Shown here: piece by piece, positions 23,023-32,700 of the stretch | Position numbering within the stretch: the first letter of the stretch is position 1 | Layout: every line of letters starts with the position of its first letter | Assembly: GCF_003576245.1 (NCBI RefSeq) | Contig: NZ_QWGA01000006.1 | Coordinates: 1-64,000 of the forward strand | Length of the DNA: 64,000 nucleotides | Reading direction: 5' to 3' | From: Henriciella algicola | GTDB lineage: Bacteria > Pseudomonadota > Alphaproteobacteria > Caulobacterales > Hyphomonadaceae | Made by a program: the position numbers and the translations under genes | Notes under the pieces: model-generated | Told to the model about the DNA's origin: nothing | Databases searched by the model: none | What the model saw: only the letters and a program-made list of their open reading frames with translations

Positions 23023-24923
23023 TCTTCGGCCTCTTTCGCTCGTGCCTTGCGCCCGAACATGCTGAGTAGAGCCCCAAGGCCAATCAGGATCGTCCCGAGA
23101 TAGATGAGATCGATGAACGGGTTGAGGAAGACCTCAAACGTCCAACGCGTTTCGCCCTGCGTATTCCTGCGGCCATCGCCAAGCGCGACATAGAGGTCGG
23201 CGAGACCTGTCTTGTGGATGGCAGTCTCTGTCGTCGGCATCTGGGCGGCGGGATAGAAGCGCTTGTGCGGTTGCAGCTCTGTGACCGTGCCGCCGCGCCG
23301 GGCTGTGAGGGTCGCGCGTTCTGCATACCAGTTCGGCCCTTCGATACTCTCCACATCGTCGAGCGTGAGCTGCCAGCCTGCCACGCTGGTTGCCTGACCT
23401 TCCTGTAGCGCGATTGTCGTGTGCGCGCGGCCTGATGTTTCCAGCACGGCGCCCATGACGAAAAAACCAAGGCCCGCATGCGCAAGTGTCATCCCCCAGA
23501 CGCGGGCCGGCATCTTGCCAAGGCGCTTTACCGTCTTTGCGCGGCGCCAGATTTCCATCGCTGCGCCCGCGATCAGCCACACAGCAATGGCAAGACCGAT
23601 GCCTGCGAGAAGTGGAATATCGAACGGGCCGATCCCTGCGAGCCAGAAGACCGCAACGATGCCAGCAAAGGCGGCCGCCCATTTCCAGAGCGAGGACAGG
23701 TCCGCCTTGCCCCAGCTCCACGCCTGCACGATCGGCAGCGCGATCAGCGCGAGCGACATGATCGGTGTGAAGGTGAGATTGAAGTAAGGCTCACCCACAG
23801 ACATGGTTTCGCCTGCGGCCTCAGCGATGAGTGGGAAAAGCGTGCCGAGCAGGACCGTCGCCGTCGCAACGATCAGGACGAGATTGTTGCCCATGAGCGC
23901 GCCTTCGCGGCTGCCGGTCGTCCAGTTCGGGCCAGCCTCCAGCTTGCCTGCACGGACCGCGAAAAGAATGAGCGCCGCCCCACCAAAGACCAGAAGGCCT
24001 GCGAGCAAGAGAGAGCCACGAAGCGGATCAACGGCGAAGGCATGTACCGACGTCAACACGCCGGAGCGCACAAGGAAGGCGCCGAGCATGGAGAAGCAGA
24101 AAGCCAGAACGGCGAGGAGCGCCGTCCAGACGCCGAAGCTGCCGCGTTTCTCCGTGACGATGACTGAATGGAGCAAGGCAGCGCCGATCAGCCACGGCAT
24201 GAGGCTCGCATTCTCGACCGGGTCCCAGAACCACCAGCCGCCCCAGCCGAGCTCATAATAGGCCCAGTAGCTACCAAGCGCGATGCCGAGGGTGAGCGGC
24301 ATGAAGGCAGCAAGCGCCCAGAGGCGCGCGGTGCGGGCCCAGACCCCGTCGATCCGGCCTTCGATGAGACCTGCCGCCGCCAGCGCAAAAACGAAGGAAT
24401 AGCCGACATAGCCAAGGTAGAGCATGGGCGGGTGGGCCGCGAGCGCAGGGTCCTGCAGCAGCGGGTTAAGCCCTGCCCCCTGAAGCGGCGCCGGGTCGAG
24501 ACGTGTGAAGGGAGAAGACGCAAGCAGGAGGTAGAGCAATGCGCCAGCGTTCAGCAGGCCTTGCACGCCGAGCGCGCGCGCCTCGAATACCGGCCGCCCG
24601 GTCGACATAACCTTGGCCGCCACCGCGCCGAAACCGATCCCCACCAGGCACCAGAGCGCCATGGACCCTTCATGATTCCCCCAAGTTCCGGCGACCTTGT
24701 AGACGAAGGGTTTCAGCGTGTGGGAGTTGGCCGCAACAAGCTGGACCGAGAAATCCGAAGTCGCAAAAGCGACGACCAGCGTGGCGAACGCAAACGTCAT
24801 TGCGCCAAATGCGACGAGCGCCGACAGCCCCGCCGCGCGGCGCTGCCCCATCAGCCCCTGTCCGGCCTGAAAGAAGCTCAGGATCAGCGCAAGGAACGCC
24901 GCAAAGTGGCCTGCCTCAATCAT
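23019..24923 (-). CDS. ccmF: Heme lyase subunit CcmF
   Basis: 634 residues with about 14-15 membrane segments. The CcmF landmarks are VAGTWGNHEGSMALW, the WWD heme-handling region WGGWWFWDPVENASLMPWLI, LLSVIVTEKRG-type text (HSVIVTEKRGSFGVW) and FLVRSGVLTSVHAFA. It is the core of the heme lyase that attaches heme b to CXXCH of apocytochrome c at the periplasmic face. Both ends overlap neighbours by ATGA (ccmE upstream, ccmH downstream), so the three proteins are translated in a coupled way. Confidence 0.96.
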   Translation of the reverse strand: MIEAGHFAAFLALILSFFQAGQGLMGQRRAAGLSALVAFGAMTFAFATLVVAFATSDFSVQLVAANSHTLKPFVYKVAGTWGNHEGSMALWCLVGIGFGAVAAKVMSTGRPVFEARALGVQGLLNAGALLYLLLASSPFTRLDPAPLQGAGLNPLLQDPALAAHPPMLYLGYVGYSFVFALAAAGLIEGRIDGVWARTARLWALAAFMPLTLGIALGSYWAYYELGWGGWWFWDPVENASLMPWLIGAALLHSVIVTEKRGSFGVWTALLAVLAFCFSMLGAFLVRSGVLTSVHAFAVDPLRGSLLLAGLLVFGGAALILFAVRAGKLEAGPNWTTGSREGALMGNNLVLIVATATVLLGTLFPLIAEAAGETMSVGEPYFNLTFTPIMSLALIALPIVQAWSWGKADLSSLWKWAAAFAGIVAVFWLAGIGPFDIPLLAGIGLAIAVWLIAGAAMEIWRRAKTVKRLGKMPARVWGMTLAHAGLGFFVMGAVLETSGRAHTTIALQEGQATSVAGWQLTLDDVESIEGPNWYAERATLTARRGGTVTELQPHKRFYPAAQMPTTETAIHKTGLADLYVALGDGRRNTQGETRWTFEVFLNPFIDLIYLGTILIGLGALLSMFGRKARAKEAEE

Positions 24924-25345
24924 GAAGTGGCCTGGCGAGCATTCTTCAGTTCGCGCGGCTGATAGTTCTCGTCATGCTTGGCCAGAATGTTTTCAGCCGT
25001 GAACGCGCCGCTTTCATCGAAACGGCCAGTGGCGACCACGCCCTCGCCTTCGCGGAAGAGGTCCGGCACGACGCCGGTATAGCTGACGGCAAGCGTCTCA
25101 CCGGAGCCATCTTCAATCAGAAACGTCATGTCGGCACCGTCGCCATACTCGATCGAATCGATCTGGACCCAGCCGCCGATGCGCACGCGCTTTCCAGCAT
25201 CAGGTTTCCCCTGCTCGGCCAGCAATTGCGGCGTATAGAAGAGGTCGGCATGCTGCTTCAGCGCGACGGCTGATAGCGTCACCGCACTCACCAAGAGCAG
25301 GCCGGCAATGGCCACGCCCCAAAGTCGTTTTGATCTGGCTCTCAT
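24920..25345 (-). CDS. ccmE: Heme chaperone CcmE
   Basis: 141 residues from the ATG at 25345 (MRARSKRLWGV...), which gives the normal CcmE layout: short basic tail, one anchor (VAIAGLLLVSAVTLSAVAL), then the OB-fold (DAGKRVRIGGWV, MTFLIEDGSGETLAVSYTG) and the C-terminal heme-binding HDENY, where His forms a covalent bond with heme. A GTG at 25384 would add 13 residues; neither start has a clear ribosome site. It carries heme from CcmC to CcmF. Confidence 0.93.
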   Translation of the reverse strand: MRARSKRLWGVAIAGLLLVSAVTLSAVALKQHADLFYTPQLLAEQGKPDAGKRVRIGGWVQIDSIEYGDGADMTFLIEDGSGETLAVSYTGVVPDLFREGEGVVATGRFDESGAFTAENILAKHDENYQPRELKNARQATS

Positions 25346-25456
25346 AACAAGCGGGGTTTTAGTCGATACTGCAGGGTTTGACACTGCGACCGAAACATCC
25401 AGACTGTTCGCGGGTTATCGCAAGCCTTGTAGAGTTTATGCGCCGAGAGGTTCGAC

Positions 25457-25801
25457 ATGCCGCAATTCCCGCAACTCTGGGAAATCGAGAAGCAGCTATG
25501 GACCGGTCCTGCTGAAGACTATGACAAGTTGATGGCGGAGAACTGTGTCATGGTTTTCCCGCTGCCCGCTGGCATCCTTTCGCGCGACGCCATCATTGAA
25601 ACGGTGAAAATGGCGCCCCGCTGGGATGATGTTGAGATCGACAGTGTCAGCGAAATCCAGTCCAGCGAAACGACGGTAACGCTTGCCTATGTCGGGCGCG
25701 GCCTCAAAGGCAGCGACACGTACGAAGCCTATTGCAGCTCTACCTATGTCTGCACCGATGGCGACTGGCGGATCGTACAGCACCAGCAGACACCGGCCTG
25801 A
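25457..25801 (+). CDS. NTF2/SnoaL-like small protein
   Basis: A 114-residue single-domain protein of the NTF2-like fold (DUF4440/SnoaL type): a first helix with EIEKQLWTGPAEDYDKLMAENCVMVFP, then strands with SVSEIQSSETTVTLAYV and the C-terminal WRIVQHQQTP typical of the group. Members include small hydrolases, isomerases and ligand binders, and no activity can be assigned. GAGAGG precedes the ATG. It is alone on the plus strand and splits the otherwise same-strand ccm genes: its TGA directly abuts the stop of the CcmI-like gene (TGATCA). Confidence 0.8.
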   Translation: MPQFPQLWEIEKQLWTGPAEDYDKLMAENCVMVFPLPAGILSRDAIIETVKMAPRWDDVEIDSVSEIQSSETTVTLAYVGRGLKGSDTYEAYCSSTYVCTDGDWRIVQHQQTPA

Positions 25802-26395
25802 TCAGTCTTCTGCCTCGCGCGCTTCGCGCGCAGCGTCCGCTTCAGCGCGCATCGCGTTCAGCATAGCGCGGCGAGGGTCGTCCTCTGGCAGGTCGGCGAA
25901 GACACGCTCCCAATGCGCCTGCGCCGCGTCGAGGTCACCTGCCTGATAGGCTGGCATGGCGGCAAGAATGCCTGCGCGCGTCTGCGAGTTGTCTAGCCGC
26001 CAGGCACGGTCATAAAGGCGTGCTGCAGGCTCTGTGATCATGCCGCCATCGCGGGTCACGACGGCGTCGGCAAGACCGAGTAGCGCCGGGACATGGTCCG
26101 GGTCACGCCGCAGCGCCGACTGAAAAGCGCGTAAGGCATCATCGGTGCGCCCCTGCGCGCGAAGCAGCACGCCGATATAGTATTGCGGCTCAGCCTCGTC
26201 CGGGCGCTCCCGTGCTGTGCGTTGCAGGCGCGCCAGCATCTCACCGGGCGAGAGATCTTCAGCCGGACGTGAGGCGATCTCAGCCTCGCGGTCAGCATAG
26301 GGCTGGTCAGGCAGCAGCGGCTGGCCCTTCAGCAAATAAGCACCGCCTGCGAGCAGCACGGCCGCGCCCATCCATATCAGTGTCGCGTGCTTCAT
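25802..26395 (-). CDS. ccmI: CcmI-like TPR protein for cytochrome c maturation
   Basis: 197 residues with an N-terminal membrane segment (LIWMGAAVLLAGGAYLL) and then TPR helices (EPQYYIGVLLRAQGRTDDALRAF, VPALLGLADAVV, AYQAGDLDAAQAHWERV). This matches the periplasmic TPR part of CcmI/CycH, which presents apocytochrome c to the heme lyase. It is shorter than full CcmI and lacks the two-helix cytoplasmic-loop module, so it may be a minimal form. It begins at ATGA inside the histidine kinase gene's stop. The proximity to ccmEFH supports the call; a general TPR protein remains possible. Confidence 0.72.
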   Translation of the reverse strand: MKHATLIWMGAAVLLAGGAYLLKGQPLLPDQPYADREAEIASRPAEDLSPGEMLARLQRTARERPDEAEPQYYIGVLLRAQGRTDDALRAFQSALRRDPDHVPALLGLADAVVTRDGGMITEPAARLYDRAWRLDNSQTRAGILAAMPAYQAGDLDAAQAHWERVFADLPEDDPRRAMLNAMRAEADAAREAREAED

Positions 26396-27789
26396 TGGCC
26401 GCGCAACGTGATCGTGGCGCGAAGGCCGCCAAGCGGGCTCTCGGAGAGGTCCAGCCGCCCACCGTTCATTTCTGAGATATCGGCCACGATAGAGAGGCCA
26501 AGACCCGTCCCCGGCGCCGTCTCATCGAGCCGGACACCGCGCTGGAGCGCAGCTTCCCTGGCTTCCGGGGCAAGCCCCTTGCCGTCATCATCAATGTGTA
26601 TGTGCATGAGGCCGTTCTGGCCGCCGCTGCAGGAAACTTCAACGCGCGAATTGGCCCACTTGCAGGCATTCTCCATGAGGTTGCCGAGCATCTCTTCCAG
26701 ATCCTGCTGCTCGATCCGGGCGACCCTGTCCGGGCCGATCTCTGTCGTCACCGTGATATCTCTCGCCTCGAACAGACGGTTGAGAAGGCGCGCCAGTCCC
26801 GCCGCGACGGGCGCGATTTCAGTGCGCACGCCCAGCGCCTCGGACCGCGCTGCCGCTTGGGCACGCTTCAGGTAATGCTCGACATTGGCGCGCATGGATT
26901 CGGTCTGGCGCCGCACGACATCATCAAGACCGGTGTCGCCTGTCGCCTCATTGCGCAGTACGGCGAGCGGTGTTTTCAGCGCATGTGCCAGATTGCCGAC
27001 ATGGGTCTGTGAGCGCTCGACGATCTTGCGATTGCTATCGAGCAGCTTGTTAAGCTCATCCGTCAGCGGGACGACTTCAGCTGGATAATCACCGTCGAGC
27101 CGTGCCCTTTGGCCGTCGCTGATTTCGGCAATGTGGGCCTGCACCCGGTCAAATGGTCGAAGCGCCATGCGCAAACCGATCCACAGCGCGAGAAGCGTCC
27201 CGCCCGCCAAAGTCGCCATCGCAACAAGCAGGATGAGGCGCAGCTGATTGGCGCCGTCATCTGTCACAGCGCGGTCTGCTGCGGCCATCAGGAGGATGGG
27301 ATTGTCGCGGTTCGGAACGGTGATCGAGCGGACGGCCACCCGCAGGCGCTCATCATTCGGACCGTCCGTATTGCCATACTGGGTCTCCCCCGGCTTGGCG
27401 AGCGCTTGGTCTGCGAGTTCGCGCGGGAGCGGCAGCGGCCCGTCCCAGACACTCTGGGAGCGTATGTCGTTTCCGAAACTACCGTCCTCCTGGACCGCGA
27501 TCATCGCCCAGTAACGGCCCGACAGAGGCAGTTGGAAGCGCGAGTCGCTGGGAAGCCGCTCCGGAATATCCACGACCCGCCCGTCAGGCAGGATTTCGAG
27601 GGCGCGCGGCAGGGTTACGAGCGTGGAATCGAGTTCCTGCTGCAGGATGCGAACGGTCTGGGTGCGATACGCCGCCGTCATGGCGATCACGCCGCCAACA
27701 ACGACGATCAGGCTCCAGACAATGGCGCCGAGAAACAGGCGGCGAGAGAGCGACAGGCTCGGCTTGGACGTCTGCGCCGTGTCGCTCAT
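26392..27789 (-). CDS. PhoQ-like sensor histidine kinase
   Basis: 465 residues from the ATG at 27789. TM1 is at about 17-40 (FLGAIVWSLIVVVGGVIAM), followed by a periplasmic domain of about 130 residues, TM2 (LILLVAMATLAGGTLLALWIG), HAMP and the H-box VGNLAHALKTPLAVLRNEA. Then come the N-box NLMENACKWANSRVEV, G1 DDDGKGLAPEAR and G2 GTGLGLSIV. LAHALKTPL and MENACKWA are typical of the PhoQ-type kinase subfamily. The cognate regulator ends 25 bases upstream. Its stop overlaps the CcmI-like start, an unusual coupling. Mg2+, cationic peptide or acid sensing is possible by family only. Confidence 0.92.
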   Translation of the reverse strand: MSDTAQTSKPSLSLSRRLFLGAIVWSLIVVVGGVIAMTAAYRTQTVRILQQELDSTLVTLPRALEILPDGRVVDIPERLPSDSRFQLPLSGRYWAMIAVQEDGSFGNDIRSQSVWDGPLPLPRELADQALAKPGETQYGNTDGPNDERLRVAVRSITVPNRDNPILLMAAADRAVTDDGANQLRLILLVAMATLAGGTLLALWIGLRMALRPFDRVQAHIAEISDGQRARLDGDYPAEVVPLTDELNKLLDSNRKIVERSQTHVGNLAHALKTPLAVLRNEATGDTGLDDVVRRQTESMRANVEHYLKRAQAAARSEALGVRTEIAPVAAGLARLLNRLFEARDITVTTEIGPDRVARIEQQDLEEMLGNLMENACKWANSRVEVSCSGGQNGLMHIHIDDDGKGLAPEAREAALQRGVRLDETAPGTGLGLSIVADISEMNGGRLDLSESPLGGLRATITLRGQ

Positions 27790-27814
27790 TTTTGCGTCGC
27801 CAGTTCCGGACGGA

Positions 27815-28498
27815 TCAGGCAAGGCCCGCTGTCTCACCTTCCGGCACGACGAGGCGATAGCCGAGGCCACGCTCTGTCTGGATGCGGTCGGTGCCTATCT
27901 TCTTGCGGAGCCGGCCGATGAAGACCTCGATCGTGTTGGAGTCGCGATCAAAATCCTGGTCATAGATGTGCTCAACCAGTTCGGTGCGCGGAACGACCCG
28001 GCCCTGATGGTGCATCAGATAAGAGAGGACGCGGTATTCATGCGCGGTCAGCTTCACAGGACGGCCATTGACCGTTGCCCGGGCGGCCCGGGTGTCGACT
28101 CGCAGGCTGCCTGCTTCGAGCGCGGCGGCTGAGTGACCGGTAGCCCGTCGCAGGAGGGCGCGAAGGCGCGCCAGAAGCTCTTCAGTGTAGAAGGGCTTAG
28201 TAAGGTAATCGTCAGCGCCAGCATCGAAGCCAGCGACCTTTTCGCTCCAGCGGTCGCGCGCGGTCAGGATCATCACAGGGAAGTCCTTGCCGTCATCGCG
28301 CCAGCGCTCGAGGATAGTCACACCGTCCATCTTGGGCAGGCCAAGATCAAGGATGACAGCGTCATATGGCTCTGTATCGCCGAGAAAGTGTCCGTCTTCG
28401 CCATCGGCGGCGAGATCAACGGCATAGCCCGACTGGGTCAGGGCATCGGCAAGCTGCCGGCGAAGATCAGCATCGTCTTCAACAACAAGAATTCGCAT
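27815..28498 (-). CDS. PhoP-like OmpR-family response regulator
   Basis: 227 residues. The receiver has VEDDAD, phosphoacceptor Asp51 (VILDLGLPKMDG), ILTARDRWSEK and LTKPFYTEEL. The winged helix has VKLTAHEYRVLSYLMHHQG and NTIEVFIGRLRKKIG followed by IQTERGLGYRL, a close match to the PhoP/QseB group. A PepSY-domain gene lies 10 bases upstream and the kinase follows, so this is a three-gene signalling unit. Confidence 0.94.
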   Translation of the reverse strand: MRILVVEDDADLRRQLADALTQSGYAVDLAADGEDGHFLGDTEPYDAVILDLGLPKMDGVTILERWRDDGKDFPVMILTARDRWSEKVAGFDAGADDYLTKPFYTEELLARLRALLRRATGHSAAALEAGSLRVDTRAARATVNGRPVKLTAHEYRVLSYLMHHQGRVVPRTELVEHIYDQDFDRDSNTIEVFIGRLRKKIGTDRIQTERGLGYRLVVPEGETAGLA

Positions 28499-28508
28499 AA
28501 ATGTTTAC

Positions 28509-28820
28509 CTAGCTAACGCTTATGATCTGACCATTGTGCGCGTTGATCGTGAACTGCACGAGTTCACCCTGACGCGTCGTCCAGTCGATGACATAAACTT
28601 TTTGTCCGTTCCTATCAAAGAGGCCGACGAAACGGCGCATCTCGCCTCCATAGCGCGACTCGATAGGACGTAGAATGTTCTTCAACGGGAGTATCTCTCC
28701 GCGCTCGCGAGCATTGCGCGCGTCATCCGCCGTGAAGGAATTGCTCCACTGGCCCTGTGCCGTTGCACATGGCGAGAAGGCAGCAAGGCCAACGCAGAGA
28801 GAAAGAATGATCCGTTTCAT
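28509..28820 (-). CDS. Secreted PepSY-like small protein
   Basis: 103 residues with a Sec signal peptide (KRIILSLCVGLAAFSPCATA). The mature part fits the PepSY-like fold: DARNARERGEILPLKNILRPIE, then strands GLFDRNGQKVYVIDWTTRQGE and FTINAHNGQIISV. PepSY proteins next to two-component genes are thought to modulate the kinase or bind envelope ligands. The gene leads the regulator/kinase transcript (10-base gap). The ATG at 28820 gives the signal peptide; the longer upstream frame runs into the DnaJ gene. Confidence 0.8.
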   Translation of the reverse strand: MKRIILSLCVGLAAFSPCATAQGQWSNSFTADDARNARERGEILPLKNILRPIESRYGGEMRRFVGLFDRNGQKVYVIDWTTRQGELVQFTINAHNGQIISVS

Positions 28821-28896
28821 ATGACGGGTTATGCACCCTCGGCCCTGAATACATGCTGAATGACAAGAGCGGAGTTTAGTCAGATTTGAAGTCAGC

Positions 28897-29757
28897 TCAA
28901 CGCTGGCGGGCCCATTCGCGAAGGCTCTCATCCTTTGGATCTTCCAGCGTAACTTCCAGCCGGGCATAGAGATGACCCGGCGTGTCCTTGAACTGAACGC
29001 CCTTGTTGCGAAGACGAAGCACCATCCCCGTATTGGCGCCCTCGGGGACTTTCAGGGTCACAGTACCAGCGGGCGTGGGGACCTCGATATTGCCGCCAAG
29101 TACCGCTGTCTTGAGCGGCAGCGGCACCGACATTCGCAGGTCTGACCCTTCGCGCGTCCACGTCTTGCTTGGGCGGACGTGAAGTTCCAGCAGCGCATCG
29201 CCAGGAGGGCCGCCTGTCTGCGATGGCTCACCCTGGCTTTTCAGGCGCAGGACCTGGCCGGTGGCAACGCCCGGCGGGATCGAGACATTCAGACTCTTAT
29301 TGTCTGCCATCGTCATCTGACGCTTCGCACCGAGGACCGAGTCCTCAAACGAGATATCGACGCGGTAGCGAGTATCTGCGCCCTTGCGCGGGCCTGCCCT
29401 GCGTCTCTGGCCACCGAACATGCCCGACAGGATGTCCTCGAACGGGTCGCCCTGAAACGAGCTGCCATGCTGACGGAAACCGCCGCCGAAGCCGCCGCCA
29501 TAACCACCGCCTGCGCCAGCAAAGCCGGTCGGATTGCCATCGGCATCGATCTCGCCCCGGTCAAACTGGGCGCGTTTGGATTCGTCGCTGAGGATTTCGA
29601 AGGCCGCTGACGCTTCCTTGAAGGCGTTCGCTTTCTTTTCGTCATTCGGGTGAAGGTCGGGGTGAAGTTCCTTGGCCTTCTTGCGGTAGGCCTTCCGGAT
29701 CTCCTCGGTCGAGGCAGATTTGGTCACACCGAGTGTCTGATAGGGATCGCGGGTCAA
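28897..29757 (-). CDS. DnaJ-class co-chaperone without zinc finger (CbpA-like)
   Basis: 286 residues. The J domain spans about 1-70 with HPD at 32-34. It is followed by a Gly/Phe-rich linker (GAGGGYGGGFGGGF) and two C-terminal substrate-binding beta domains (RYRVDISFEDSVLGAKRQM, VPLPLKTAVLGGNIEVPTPAG). No cysteine zinc finger is present, so it is class B (CbpA/DnaJB-like), stimulating DnaK. It is 42 bases downstream of the last GTA gene on the same strand; whether it is read from the GTA transcript is unknown. Confidence 0.93.
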   Translation of the reverse strand: MTRDPYQTLGVTKSASTEEIRKAYRKKAKELHPDLHPNDEKKANAFKEASAAFEILSDESKRAQFDRGEIDADGNPTGFAGAGGGYGGGFGGGFRQHGSSFQGDPFEDILSGMFGGQRRRAGPRKGADTRYRVDISFEDSVLGAKRQMTMADNKSLNVSIPPGVATGQVLRLKSQGEPSQTGGPPGDALLELHVRPSKTWTREGSDLRMSVPLPLKTAVLGGNIEVPTPAGTVTLKVPEGANTGMVLRLRNKGVQFKDTPGHLYARLEVTLEDPKDESLREWARQR

Positions 29758-29799
29758 GGATGTCTTTCTCTTTCTTCACACTGAAAATCCAATGCCTAG

Positions 29800-32700
29800 T
29801 TAGAGTGCGCCCGCGCCGATTGAAACCCACCTGCCTAAACGTCCATCAGCTGCGACTTCCGCGACACGCAGCTCATTCACGGAAACCTCCAGCGCCGCAG
29901 CCGATTCCGGCGTCCTGAAATTCACGACCTCTGTGCCGTCTAGCAGGCCGCGAACCTCAAAAAGTCGCGGCCCAGTCGGGTCTGGCAGGTCCCAGCTATC
30001 AGGGATGTCCGGCGCGCTGGCGAGCCAGCTCACCTGCATCCCTCCAGCTGTCTGCTTCGCCCGCAGGTGGGCGACCGGCCAGGGCAGCCCGGCGCTGTCT
30101 TCATGCCTGAAGACTTGCGGGTCAGACCCACCAGCCCGCCAGTACATCTCGATGCCAACTTCGCCGCGCGTGAGCGCAACCGGCTCGAGCGCGTCATCGA
30201 CGATGACGACAAGCGCGCCCTGCCCTGCCGCAGCAGGCGTTGAGCCGTAGAGGCCCCGGAGCAAGCCAGAGAGACGCCAGCTCCCATCCTTCTGCAAGTC
30301 AGCCCTCTGAAAGGATAGCGCTTCCCACTCCTCCTCGCCCTGCACCAGCAGCATGTTCGCACCGGCCAGCACGCTTTCAGCTTCAGCGCTGGAGACTTCA
30401 CCGCCGAAGAGTTCAAGCGCTATCTCCGAGCCGGTATCCCACCGGTGCGCCGGTCCCGCGACCAGCGGCGCTAGCAGGCGCCCGATGGAAGCCGGCGCTG
30501 GCACGCCTGCCCGCACCGTCAGGCCGTTCAGGCTCCGCCCGGCTTCGACGGAGACAGGTCCGACCCATGGTGATCCGGTTGCTGCGACCAACGGGCCATT
30601 GCCTGACTTGCCTGGCAAGGCTGGTGCATCGATCAGGATGAGTTCGGGCGTCGCTGGAATGAGCGCGGCGGTGCCCGTGCCCGGTACAGAGCCAGCGAGA
30701 ACAGACACCGGCTCTACCGGCCGCGACAGCTCTAGTCTGCGCGCAATCCCCTCATCAGAGATATCATCAATCACCCATTCTCCCGGCAGCGTCTCAACCG
30801 ATATACGGTCGCCAGGCTCCAGCGCCAGAAGGTGCGGTGGGAGCGTGAGCGATGCACGCTCGCTTTCCACCGTCGCTTTCAGCAAATCGCCGGCGACCCG
30901 GCTTGCTTCGCCCTCCGACATGAGGAGCGGCAGGCTGGTTTCGATGCGATAGCGCGCGTCTCCGTCCGGAAGGCGGGCGTGAGAGACGGCGGGCGCATAG
31001 GCGTCATCGGCGCTGATATGGGTGAGCGTGAGATGGCCCGGCCGTTTGTCGAGCAAGACGTGCGTCATGGATGGGCCATCGCGGGCTATCTCACCGGCTG
31101 CGACGGTCAGTGCGGTACTTCTAGGTGCTGGCTGCAAAGAAAGCCCCGCTTCGCTTTCGCGGCAGCTGAACCTGTGCAGCGCCTGAAGCGGCTCCAGCAC
31201 TGACCGGAGCGTCGAGGGCGCTGGCACGATGAACCCCTCCACCAGCCCGTCAAGCGCGCCCGCCTCAATCTCTACACCCGAAAGCGCGGACAGGTCTTCG
31301 ATCACGGCAGAGAGCGGCACAAGGCCTGCTCGCCCGTTCAGCCAATGACCGAGTGACCAGTTTGGCCCATCGCTCCAGACGTCGCCTCGAACAGGAAAGT
31401 CAGGCCAAGGCCGCGCATCCCACGCCCAGGCAAAAGCGGCGTCGACGAATGGCTGTGCCTGCCAAAATGACAGCGACACCTCCAGCGCCCGCCGCTGCAG
31501 CACATCATTGCGCGCGCCATCCGAAAAATGCGGCAGCGCGCTCTCGGAGCTTTTCGGGTCGTAGAAGACATTCGGCGCATTCGTGCCGCGATCAACGGCC
31601 GGAAAGCCGATCTCCATGAGGCGGATCGGTTTCAGGCCGGGCGTCCAGTTGGTCGCCGTCGATGAGCGGATGCCGCCGGGCCGCGGGTAGTGCGTCTGGC
31701 CCCACCAGCTCCCGATATCTTTCTGCCGGAAGACCCAATGCTCGCCATGGGCACTGTCCGCGATCGGCGTTCGCTCCTGCGCCGCGCGTGCCTCCGCTGA
31801 TGCATAATACCAGTCATAGGCCTCCCCGCCCTGTAAATTGGCGGCGAGATAGGCGGCGTCCGAAGCCCCTTCGAAACCTGCCAGCGCATCGAGATGATCA
31901 GACCCGCCGCGCCAGTCGCTCAGCGGCGGGTACCAGTCCACGCCGACGAAATCCAAATCCGGTGACGCCCAGAGCGGGTCGAGCGGGAAGAGCACGTCGC
32001 CAGACCCGTCCTGCGGGACGTAGGCGCCATATTCGGTCCAGTCCGCCGCATAGGAGATGAGCGTGTCCGGCCCGAGAATGTCCCTCGCCTCCGCCGCGAT
32101 CTCGATCAGCGCCTCAACGAATGGGAAGGCCCCCGCATCATCGCGCAGGCGTGTCAGGGCGACCATCTCGCTACCGATCAGGAAGGCACCCACACCGCCC
32201 GCCTCAACTGCAAGGCGCGCATGGTGCAGGATGAAGTGGCGATAGCCAAACGCGCCATCGGCGGCGACGAAGCCTTCGATCTCTGCGCGCACCGATGCCG
32301 TCCCGTCCGGCAACGAAGTGGTCCGTCCGCGCCACGGAAAAGCCCCCTGCTCTGCCGCGCCATAAGGGTCGGGCAATCCGTTTCCCTGCGGAATGTCCAT
32401 CAGCAGAAAAGGCGATAGCGTCACCTCAAGCCCGTCTGTTTTCATTTGCGCAATCGCCTGAAGCACAGACCTGTCAGACGGCGTCCCGCCATAGTTCGCT
32501 TTTCCGCCCGACTGACTGACGAGACGGGCTTCTGCGCGTGAGAGACCAGCCACTTCCCATCCGAAGGGCACACTCATACGCTCACGGGTCTCGACGCCGG
32601 GCCGGATGCGGCACGTACCTGCGCGAAGGTCATCCCCGAACCATGCGACCGTCAGGGCGGCGCGCCGAAGCTGCGGAAAATCATCCTGCGCCTGCGCCAA

